A DNA stretch of 64,000 nt. Source: Methylobacterium aquaticum. Lineage in GTDB: Bacteria; Pseudomonadota; Alphaproteobacteria; Rhizobiales; Beijerinckiaceae. Positions 57,310 through 64,000 of this stretch are shown piece after piece. The stretch covers positions 5,716,001-5,780,000 of the forward strand of contig NZ_CP043627.1 in the NCBI RefSeq assembly GCF_016804325.1, in the 5' to 3' direction. Within the stretch, counting starts at the first letter, position 1. Each line of letters opens with the position of its first letter. A model generated the notes under the pieces. The model was not told the origin of the DNA. It searched no databases and saw only the letters and a program-made list of their open reading frames with translations. Position numbers and translations under genes: made by a program.

Positions 57310-58059
57310 TCAGACCGTCCGCCCCCCATCGATCGGCATCTCCACCCCGGTGATGAACTCCGCCTCGTCGGAGGCCAGGAACAACGCCACGTTGGCGATG
57401 TCGGACGCCCGCGACATCCGCCCCAGCGGGATCGTCGCCACGAACTTCGCCCGGTTCTCCGGCGTATCCGGCACACCCATGAAGGCTTCGAGCAGGCCGG
57501 TCTCGCCCATCACCGGGCAGAGCGCGTTGACGCGGATCTTCCACGGCGCCAGCTCGACGGCGAGCGACTTCGACATCAGGTTCACCGCCCCCTTCGAGGC
57601 GTTGTACCAGGTCAGGCCGGGACGGGGCCGGATGCCGGCGGTCGAGCCGACATTGAGGATCACGCCGCCGCCATTGTCGCGCATCGCAGGCGCCAGCGCC
57701 CGGACGAAGTGAAAGATCGACTTCACGTTGACCCGGAACACCCGGTCGAAGGCCTCCTCGTCCACCTCCATCAGCGGCTGGTTGCGGTGGGTGGTGCCGG
57801 CATTGTTGACGAGGATGTGCGGCGTGCCGAAGGCCTCGGTGGTGCGCCGCACCGCCGCCTCGACATCCAGCGCGCTGCCGACATCCGCCGCGATGGCGAT
57901 GGCCGAGGCGCCGATCTCACCCGCCACCCGCTCGGCGGCGTCGCCGCGCAGGTCGAGCACCGCGACCTTGGCGCCTTCCTCCGCATAGCGCTTGGCGATG
58001 CCCTCGCCGAAGCCGCCGCCGGCGCCGGTGACGATCGCGACCTTGCCGTTCAGCCTCAT
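57310..58059 (-). CDS. SDR family oxidoreductase at the end of the liv operon
   Basis: A 249-residue classical short-chain dehydrogenase. TGAGGGFGEGIA is the cofactor site, NNAG and NVGSTAG are followed by YNASKGAVNLMSKSLA (Tyr/Lys), and the C-terminal EFITGVEMPIDGGRTV is typical. Asp in VLDLRGD suggests NAD(H). It starts 22 bases after livF, with GGAG before the ATG, so it is part of the transporter operon and may act on the imported compound. Confidence 0.9.
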   Translation of the reverse strand: MRLNGKVAIVTGAGGGFGEGIAKRYAEEGAKVAVLDLRGDAAERVAGEIGASAIAIAADVGSALDVEAAVRRTTEAFGTPHILVNNAGTTHRNQPLMEVDEEAFDRVFRVNVKSIFHFVRALAPAMRDNGGGVILNVGSTAGIRPRPGLTWYNASKGAVNLMSKSLAVELAPWKIRVNALCPVMGETGLLEAFMGVPDTPENRAKFVATIPLGRMSRASDIANVALFLASDEAEFITGVEMPIDGGRTV

Positions 58060-58081
58060 GGGAAACACTCCTCAGGTTACG

Positions 58082-58738
58082 TCAGGCGGCCGAGATCTCG
58101 CCGCGCTCGATCTGGATGGTGGTGTCGACGAGCGCCCGCAGCAGGTCCGGGCTGCTCTCGGTGATGAGGATCGCGACGTCGGGGAGCGCGGCCCGCAGGC
58201 GGGCCAGGGCCTCGGCGTAGCGAAGGGCGAGCGCCGGGGCGAGGCCCTGGAACGGCTCGTCGAGGAGCACCGCCCGGGTGCCGACCATCAGGGCGCGGCC
58301 CAACGCCACCATCTTGCCCTGACCGCCCGACAGGCCCGCCGCCTTGCGGGGGGCGAAGTCCTTGAGCTCCGGCAGGAGCGTGTAGACGGCATCCAGCCGC
58401 CGCGAGACCTCGGCCTTGGGGAGCTTGAGCACCTGGGCCGGCAGCAGCAGGTTGTCCTGCACCGTGAAGCTGCCGAACAGCTTGCGCTCCTCGGGCGCGT
58501 AGCCGATGCCGAGCCGCGCGCGGTGATGCGCCGGGATGGTGCCGGCCTCCTGTCCATCGAGGACGAGCCGGCCGGCCTGGAGGGGCAGGAGCCCCATCAG
58601 GGCGCGGAGCGTCGTGGTCTTGCCGGCGCCGTTGCGGCCGATGAGCGCCACGCGCCCGCCCGGCGGAACATCGAGCGAGACGCCGCGGAGCACTGGCGCG
58701 CCCGCGATCTCGACCGCCGCCCCCTCAAGCCGCAGCAT
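58082..58738 (-). CDS. livF: branched-chain amino acid-type ABC transporter ATPase LivF
   Basis: A 218-residue ABC ATPase. Walker A is IGRNGAGKTTTLRAL, the signature is LSGGQGKMVALGRAL, and Walker B is RAVLLDEPFQGLAPAL. ATG at 58738 follows GGGAGG at proper spacing and overlaps the end of livG; a GTG two codons upstream is unlikely. Confidence 0.92.
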   Translation of the reverse strand: MLRLEGAAVEIAGAPVLRGVSLDVPPGGRVALIGRNGAGKTTTLRALMGLLPLQAGRLVLDGQEAGTIPAHHRARLGIGYAPEERKLFGSFTVQDNLLLPAQVLKLPKAEVSRRLDAVYTLLPELKDFAPRKAAGLSGGQGKMVALGRALMVGTRAVLLDEPFQGLAPALALRYAEALARLRAALPDVAILITESSPDLLRALVDTTIQIERGEISAA

Positions 58739-59495
58739 GGGCACCTCCCGTCGGAGCGATGCCGATCACCGTGCGCTGCACCTCCGGATCGTTGAGGATC
58801 CGGGACGGGGGCCCGAGCGCCGCGATCTTGCCCTGGCCCCACACCGCCACCCGGTCGGCGAAGCGCCCGACCACCTCCATGTCGTGCTCCACGAACACCG
58901 CCGTCACGCCCGCCTCGCGCAGCACCCGCACCAGGGTCTCGACGATGGCCATCTTCTCGGCCGCCGCGACGCCGCTCGTCGGCTCGTCCATCAGAAGGAG
59001 GCGGGGGCGGAGCGCCACCGCCATGGCGATGTCGACGAGCTTGCGCGCGCCCTCGTTGAGGGCGTCGGCCCGCACGTCGGTGATGCGGGTGAGCCCGAAG
59101 CGCGCGATCAGCTCCGCCGCCTCGTCGCGGAAGCGCGGGCGCAAGAGCGGGTTGAGCACCGACCACACGCCCTCGCGGGACGCGACCGCCAAGGCCACGT
59201 TCTGCAACACCGTATGCTCGGTGAAGAGCTGCGGCAGCTGGAAGCTGCGCGCGACCCCGAGTCCGACGATGCGCCGCGGCGACAGGCCGAGGATCGGCTT
59301 GCCCTCGAAGGCGATCGAGCCGCCTTGCGGCTTGAGGTAGCCGGTCGTCATGTTGATGAAGGTGGTCTTGCCCGCACCGTTCGGGCCGATGATCGCCAGG
59401 AACTCGCCGGCCTCGACGTCGAGGTCGATCCCGTCCGCCGCCTTGAGGCCGCCGAAGGCGAGGCGCAGACCCTTTGCCGAGAGAAGCGCGGTCAT
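58725..59495 (-). CDS. livG: branched-chain amino acid-type ABC transporter ATPase LivG
   Basis: A 256-residue ABC ATPase. Walker A is IGPNGAGKTTFINMTTGYLKP, with LGVARSFQLPQLFTEHTVLQNV typical of LivG. The signature region is modified (ALNEGARKLVDIAMAVALRP, with NEGARK in place of LSGGQ), as is common in this branch, and Walker B is LLLMDEPTSGV. ATG overlaps the livM stop. Confidence 0.93.
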   Translation of the reverse strand: MTALLSAKGLRLAFGGLKAADGIDLDVEAGEFLAIIGPNGAGKTTFINMTTGYLKPQGGSIAFEGKPILGLSPRRIVGLGVARSFQLPQLFTEHTVLQNVALAVASREGVWSVLNPLLRPRFRDEAAELIARFGLTRITDVRADALNEGARKLVDIAMAVALRPRLLLMDEPTSGVAAAEKMAIVETLVRVLREAGVTAVFVEHDMEVVGRFADRVAVWGQGKIAALGPPSRILNDPEVQRTVIGIAPTGGAHAAA

Positions 59496-60424
59496 GCGGC
59501 CCTCCTGCGTCTCGCGATCATCCCCCAGATGCCGCCCGGCGCGAACACGATGACGCCGAGGAGCACGAGGCCCAGCACCAGCTGCCAGGCATTGGCAAAG
59601 GTCGCCGCGGCATAGACCCGGGTCAGCTCGTAGGCCGCCGCCCCGAGGAACGGCCCGAGCACGCTGCCGGCCCCGCCCAGGATCGCGATGAAGACGAGCT
59701 CGCCCGAGGTGGTCCAGTAACTGAGCGCCGGGGTGACGTGCCGGGTGGTGAGCGCGATGATCGCGCCGGCAAAGCCCGCCATCACGGCGGAGGCGACGTA
59801 GGCGGCGAGCAGCACGCGCTTCGGGGACACGCCCATGAAGTCGAGCCGGGTCTCGCGGGTCTTGATGCCGGCGAGCGCTTCCCCGAGCGGCGAGGCGAGC
59901 GCCACCCGCACGAGCGCACCGCAGGCGAGCGCCAGGACGAGGGCCAGACCCAGAACCGTCCACTCGCCCGATTCCCCGGCGAGCGGCCGGCCCAGGAACG
60001 TGACGGGCGGGAGCCGGATCCCGTCGGCGCCATGGGTCAGCGCGTAGAACTTCTCCAGCACCGAGTAGAACACCATGCTGAGCGCGAGATTCAGCATGCC
60101 GAAGAAGATCTCGCGGTAGCGCACCACGAAGAGCCCGATCAGCAGGCCGACGATCCCGGCGATCAGCGCGGCGGCCGGGAGCAGCAGCAGGGCCTCCGGC
60201 ACGAGAACCGCGCCGAACGCCACCGTATAGGCGGCGAGCGCCAGATAGAGCGCATGGCCGAAGCTGACCTGGCCGGCCCGCAGCAACAGCAGGATGCCGA
60301 GGACGGCGAGCCCCTTGGCGAGCGCGATGGTGAGCACGAAGCGCAGCCACGGCACCGCGTAGGCGAGGACGAGGATCAGCACGGCGCCGGCGAGCGCCAG
60401 CAGGGTTTCGGAGCGGCGGGTCAT
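59492..60424 (-). CDS. livM: ABC transporter permease LivM
   Basis: A 310-residue inner-membrane permease with eight or more hydrophobic segments. GQVSFGHALYLALAAYTVAF is the family N-terminal motif. The cytoplasmic coupling region VALASPLGEALAGIKTRETRLDFMGVSPKRVLLAAYV and GELVFIAILGGAGSVLGPFLGAAAYELTR are diagnostic. The start was chosen to remove an improbable hydrophilic extension. Confidence 0.94.
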   Translation of the reverse strand: MTRRSETLLALAGAVLILVLAYAVPWLRFVLTIALAKGLAVLGILLLLRAGQVSFGHALYLALAAYTVAFGAVLVPEALLLLPAAALIAGIVGLLIGLFVVRYREIFFGMLNLALSMVFYSVLEKFYALTHGADGIRLPPVTFLGRPLAGESGEWTVLGLALVLALACGALVRVALASPLGEALAGIKTRETRLDFMGVSPKRVLLAAYVASAVMAGFAGAIIALTTRHVTPALSYWTTSGELVFIAILGGAGSVLGPFLGAAAYELTRVYAAATFANAWQLVLGLVLLGVIVFAPGGIWGMIARRRRAA

Positions 60425-60455
60425 CGCGCGGCGCCTCCGTGCAAGAGGGTGCAGG

Positions 60456-61403
60456 TCATATCCGCCGGGTCTCCGCCACGCCGAACAGCCCTTGCGGCCG
60501 GAACAGCAGCACCGCCACCATGATGGCGTAGGGTACCACCACCTCGAATTCCGGTGCGACATAGACCGCGAAGGAGCGGCCGAGGCCGATGAGGAGGGCC
60601 GCCACCGCCGCCCCCTCGATCTGGCCGAGGCCCGCCGTCGCCACGACCGCGAAGGAGAGCACGATGGTCGAGGCGCCGACCCCCGGCACCAGCGACACGG
60701 TGGGGGCGGCGAGCGCGCCGCCGAGCGCCGCCAGCGCGGCGCCGACCGTGAAGGTCAGCATCGTCACCTTGGCGGCGTCGATGCCCATGGCCCGGGCCGC
60801 CTCGCGATCGACCGTGACCGCCACGACCATCCGGCCGGTGAGCGTGTAGCGAAGGACGTAGGCGAGGATGGCCAGCGTCGCGAGGGCGACGCCGGGCAGC
60901 ACGTAGAGCTGGTAGGCGGTGAACGGGATCGCGTCCTGCCCGAACGGCACGTCGACGGTGCCGAGCCATTTCAGCGGCGCATCGAACACCACCGGCTGCA
61001 CGCCCCAGACCAGCTTCTGCAGGTCCTCCAGGATCATGAACAGCGCGAAGGTGACGAGGAGCTGCAGGACCGGCTCGCGGTCCTGCATCCGGCGCAGCAA
61101 GAGCCGCTCGATCACCGGCCCGAGCACCACGCCGACCAGCACCGCCGCGGCGAGCAGGATCGGCAGGCCGAGCCAGGGCGGCGCGCCGAGCGAGGCGGCG
61201 AACAGCCCGATCGACGCGGCCGTGTAGCCGCCGATGGCGTAGAGGCTGCCATGGGCGACGTTGAGCACCCGCAGCACGCCGAACACCAGGTTCAGCCCCA
61301 CCGCCACCATGAAGACGGCGGCGGCGTAGGACAGCCCGTCGAGCAAGGCGAGCCCGACGAGGATCCCGTTCTCCGACAGCCAAGTCATCGAAAGCCAAGC
61401 CAT
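60456..61403 (-). CDS. livH: ABC transporter permease LivH
   Basis: A 315-residue permease. GLNLVFGVLRVLNVAHGSLYAIGGYTAA is the family N-terminal signature, the coupling region is DREAARAMGIDAAKVTMLTFTVGAALAALGGALA, and the end is YAIMVAVLLFRPQGLFG. Its ATG overlaps the livK stop by one base (TGATG); an internal Met five codons later is possible. Confidence 0.94.
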   Translation of the reverse strand: MAWLSMTWLSENGILVGLALLDGLSYAAAVFMVAVGLNLVFGVLRVLNVAHGSLYAIGGYTAASIGLFAASLGAPPWLGLPILLAAAVLVGVVLGPVIERLLLRRMQDREPVLQLLVTFALFMILEDLQKLVWGVQPVVFDAPLKWLGTVDVPFGQDAIPFTAYQLYVLPGVALATLAILAYVLRYTLTGRMVVAVTVDREAARAMGIDAAKVTMLTFTVGAALAALGGALAAPTVSLVPGVGASTIVLSFAVVATAGLGQIEGAAVAALLIGLGRSFAVYVAPEFEVVVPYAIMVAVLLFRPQGLFGVAETRRI

Positions 61404-62743
61404 CAGCTCTTGAAGGCCTGTGCCTGCGGGAGCTTCGCCACCATGTCGGGGGTCAGCGTCTTCAGCCAGTCGGCGCTCTTCTGGCCGACCGGCGTCGTCA
61501 CGGACTCGGCCGGGAAGACGATCATGTCGGTGAGCACCGGGAACGGATATTTGTCGGAATGCAGGGTGGTGCCGATCAGCTGGTTCTCGAGGCCCTGGCC
61601 GTCCTCGCGGATGCGCACGCTGGCGGTGGGGGAGGGGAATTCGAGGCCCTTGAAGGCGGCAGCCAGTTCCGCTTCGTTCGGCCAGCCGCCGTTCTTCGCC
61701 GCCACCGCCTTCTCGATCCCGGCCTTCATCGCCGAGACGGCCTGGGCCATGTGGAAGCACGGATAGATCGGCCAGGCATTGTGCTTGGCGCGGTAGCTCT
61801 CGTTGAAGCGCTTCAGCCGCTCCGGATCGGCCGGCGACGGGTGCAGGAACCAGTGGTCGCCCCGCGCGCCGACGATGTGGCCGGCCGGCAGCGCCTTGCC
61901 GACGCGCTGGAGCGAGGATTCGGCGAGCGGCATCACGAAGGTCGCGCGCTCGAACAGCTTGCGGTCCGAGGCCTGGCGGATCAGCGCGTCGAGGTCGCCG
62001 CCCCAGGAGGTCGACAGCACCACGTCCGGGCGAAGCGCCAGCACGCGGGTGATCTCGGTCGAGAAGTCGGTGGCGCCGAAGCGCGGGAACAGCTCGGCCG
62101 AAATCTTCACCCCGGGCTTCAGGGTGTTCATCGCGGTCCGGAAGATGTCCCAGGAATCGCGGCCCCAGGCATAATCCTGGTTGATCACCGCGATCGACTT
62201 GAAGTCCGGCTTGACCTTTAGGAGGTAGAGCAGCGCCGCCAGGATCTCCGGCGTGGCGTTGGCCTGGGTGCGGAAGGCGTAAGTGTAGCGGTTGTCCTCG
62301 AAGATGCGCTGGGTGCCGCAATCCCACAGCAGGGTCGGGCGCTTCAGCTCATCGGAGAGCGGCGCGCAGGCGATGCAATCGGCCGACGAGATCGCCGCGA
62401 AGATCAGGTGTACGCCCTCCGACTGCACCAGCCGGCGGTACTCGCCGACTACGTGGTCGACGCCTGGACCCTCGTCGACGAAGATCGGCCGCACCTTGAT
62501 GCCGGCGATGCCGCCGGCCGCGTTGATCTCGTCGAACAGCATCTCGGCGGTCTGGCGGCCCGGCACGCCGAAGACGCTGGCCGGACCCGACAGGTAGGTG
62601 GCGATGCCGACCTTGATCTCCGCCGGCTTCGCGCCTTGCGCGAAAGCCGAACCGCCCGGCAGCATCAGGCTCCCCGCGGCGGCGCCTGCGCCGATCAGCG
62701 CTTCGCGCCGCGTGACGTTCCCGGCACGACCCGTCCCTGCCAT
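61403..62743 (-). CDS. ABC transporter substrate-binding protein LivK type, Tat-exported
   Basis: A 446-residue periplasmic binding protein heading the liv operon. The leader is NVTRREALIGAGAAAGSLMLPGGSAFA, a twin-arginine signal, suggesting folded export. The mature part has IKVGIATYLSGPASVFGVPGRQTAEMLFDEINAAGGIAG and VINQDYAWGRDSWDIFRTAM. This type often binds amides, aromatic acids or amino acids; the ligand is not predictable. GGGAGGA precedes the start. Confidence 0.92.
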   Translation of the reverse strand: MAGTGRAGNVTRREALIGAGAAAGSLMLPGGSAFAQGAKPAEIKVGIATYLSGPASVFGVPGRQTAEMLFDEINAAGGIAGIKVRPIFVDEGPGVDHVVGEYRRLVQSEGVHLIFAAISSADCIACAPLSDELKRPTLLWDCGTQRIFEDNRYTYAFRTQANATPEILAALLYLLKVKPDFKSIAVINQDYAWGRDSWDIFRTAMNTLKPGVKISAELFPRFGATDFSTEITRVLALRPDVVLSTSWGGDLDALIRQASDRKLFERATFVMPLAESSLQRVGKALPAGHIVGARGDHWFLHPSPADPERLKRFNESYRAKHNAWPIYPCFHMAQAVSAMKAGIEKAVAAKNGGWPNEAELAAAFKGLEFPSPTASVRIREDGQGLENQLIGTTLHSDKYPFPVLTDMIVFPAESVTTPVGQKSADWLKTLTPDMVAKLPQAQAFKS

Positions 62744-62961
62744 CGGTGTCCTCCCTGACTTCTCGCGCGAACGGGCCCCTCTGAAGAGTGGCGTCGGGGG
62801 CCTCGCCGCGGCGCGGATCATGAGGGCGCGGTGACCGCCTGTCCAATAGCTTGTTGGGGCTCGTGCCAGAGGTTCGAGATATGGGAGGGGCCTGCCCGAA
62901 TGAACGAAGCACGCCCGTCATCGTTAGGGCCTGGATACCCCCATCCTGTACGGAGGATTCC

Positions 62962-63960
62962 ATGAGCCACGCGCACAAGCCCCTCGGCGAGCAGGTGATC
63001 GTCATCACCGGCGGCTCCAGCGGCATCGGGCTCGCCACCGCCCGCATGGCGGCGCGGGCCGGCGCCCGGGTGGTGCTCGCCTCGCGCAACGCCGAGGCGC
63101 TGGCGACGATCCAGGAGGAGATCGAGGCGGCGGGCGGTCAGGCGACCCATGTCGTCGCCGATGTCGGCCGGCGCCAGGACGTGCAGGCCATCGCCGACAA
63201 GGCGGTGCAGCGCTTCGGCGGCTTCGATACCTGGGTCAACGATGCCGGCATCTCGATCTACGGCCGCCTGGAGGAGGTCTCGGACGAGGACCACGACCGG
63301 CTGTTCCAGACCAATTTCTGGGGCGTGGTCTACGGCTCGCTGGTGGCGGCCCCCTACCTGCGGCGCCGCGGCGGCGCGATCGTCAATCTCGGCAGCATCG
63401 CCTCCGACCTCGCGATCCCGCTGCAAGGCATGTACTCGGCGAGCAAGCACGCGATCCGCGGCTTCACCGACGCGCTGCGGATGGAACTGGATCAGGACCG
63501 GGCACCGGTCTCGGTGACGCTGATCAAGCCGGCGGCGATCGACACCCCGTTCCCGCAGCACGCCCGCAACTATCTCGACCGCGAGCCGAAGCTGCCGCCG
63601 CCGGTCTACCACCCGGACGAGGTCGCCCACGCGATCCTGCACGCCGCGGTCCATCCGCAGCGCGAGATCATCGTCGGCGGCGGCGGCCGCGCCATGACCG
63701 GCTTGAAAAAACTCGCGCCCGGCGCGTTCGACCGCCTGGGCAGCCTGATGGCGGGCCAGCAGCTCAGCGCCGAGCCGCCGCGCGACCCGAACGGCGCCCT
63801 CTACCAGCCGAGGCAGGATGGCCACGTGCGCGGCGACCATCCGGGGATGGTGCGCCATACCAGCACCTACACGCGGGCGACGCTCAATCCCCTGACCACC
63901 GGGGCGGTGATGGCCGGCGTCGGCCTCGCGGCGGCGGCTCTCATGAAGCGGCGCGCCTGA
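62962..63960 (+). CDS. SDR family oxidoreductase with C-terminal extension
   Basis: A 332-residue short-chain dehydrogenase. TGGSSGIGLATARMAARAGARVVLASRN indicates an NADP(H)-leaning cofactor site (Arg after the second strand). NDAG replaces NNAG, and the catalytic residues are Ser in LGSIASD and YSASKHAIRGF. After the core a roughly 80-residue tail contains GGGGRAMTGLKKLAPGAFDR and a final hydrophobic helix (GAVMAGVGLAAAALMKRRA), probably membrane-associating. GGAGG precedes the ATG. It is divergent from the liv operon. Confidence 0.88.
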   Translation: MSHAHKPLGEQVIVITGGSSGIGLATARMAARAGARVVLASRNAEALATIQEEIEAAGGQATHVVADVGRRQDVQAIADKAVQRFGGFDTWVNDAGISIYGRLEEVSDEDHDRLFQTNFWGVVYGSLVAAPYLRRRGGAIVNLGSIASDLAIPLQGMYSASKHAIRGFTDALRMELDQDRAPVSVTLIKPAAIDTPFPQHARNYLDREPKLPPPVYHPDEVAHAILHAAVHPQREIIVGGGGRAMTGLKKLAPGAFDRLGSLMAGQQLSAEPPRDPNGALYQPRQDGHVRGDHPGMVRHTSTYTRATLNPLTTGAVMAGVGLAAAALMKRRA

Positions 63961-64000
63961 ACCCGCTTCCGCGAGGCGGCACGGCGTGGGAGAAGCCGCG

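Overview
The window is high-GC chromosomal DNA from an alphaproteobacterium, most likely Methylobacterium or a close relative in the Hyphomicrobiales. This is inferred from gene content: a PQQ alcohol dehydrogenase with a lanthanide-type metal site, a LOV histidine kinase, a sodium-symporter/histidine-kinase hybrid, the DUF952-pyrD pair, a J-domain/BolA pair and the ubiE-ubiB-mutM neighbourhood. Coding density is high and most genes are housekeeping or metabolic. No prophage, CRISPR array, rRNA or intact insertion sequence was seen.

Layout. 1-4.6 kb: J-domain protein (partial), bolA, MFS transporter, thiolase, queC, a small secreted glycine-rich protein and rpsT. 4.8-12.5 kb: a comM-type gene, two hybrid histidine kinases (one with a LOV domain) around a tandem pair of identical tRNA-Pro(CGG) genes and an IS3 orfA scrap, then a secreted phytase-esterase-like protein. 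12.6-19.6 kb: a tandem DUF333 protein, DUF952-pyrD, an S24-type regulator lacking the catalytic dyad, the 1180-residue symporter-kinase, and an SmtB-like repressor translationally coupled to a metallothionein. 19.7-26.3 kb: glycogen genes (glgA, a GH13 alpha-glucosidase, glgP). 27-31 kb: tandem transglutaminase-like cysteine peptidases, gpt, a CinA-N-terminal protein and sfsA. 31.5-35 kb: PQQ alcohol dehydrogenase, cytochrome c, an unknown secreted protein, then a PCu(A)C-like copper chaperone. 35.3-42 kb: cupin, SDR, ZnuD-like TonB receptor, tRNA-Glu, rlmB-like gene, CYTH-CHAD protein. 42.2-50 kb: an almost continuously overlapping C-P lyase operon phnGHIJ-GNAT-KLMN, divergent from its GntR regulator phnF with a clear palindromic operator between them. 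50-57 kb: a solitary branched-chain-type binding protein, ubiE-ubiB, an unrecognised gene, mutM and a prolyl aminopeptidase. 57.3-64 kb: a complete livKHMGF transporter operon ending in an SDR, and one further SDR.

Two themes run across the window. First, five genes (comM-like, DUF952, PQQ dehydrogenase, rlmB-like, mutM) are each broken by exactly one missing base in a G or C homopolymer. Restoring that base restores the full family-length protein in every case, so I read these as probable sequencing or assembly errors, not decay. Second, several dispersed inverted repeats sit between genes; one runs into the 3' end of the acetyltransferase gene in the phosphonate operon and supplies part of a roughly 95-residue C-terminal extension.

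I did not find a clearly new multi-gene system. The best candidates for follow-up are the repressor-metallothionein operon with its promoter-embedded palindrome, the PhnF operator, the lanthanide-type dehydrogenase cluster with its unknown third gene, and the unrecognised gene between ubiE and mutM.
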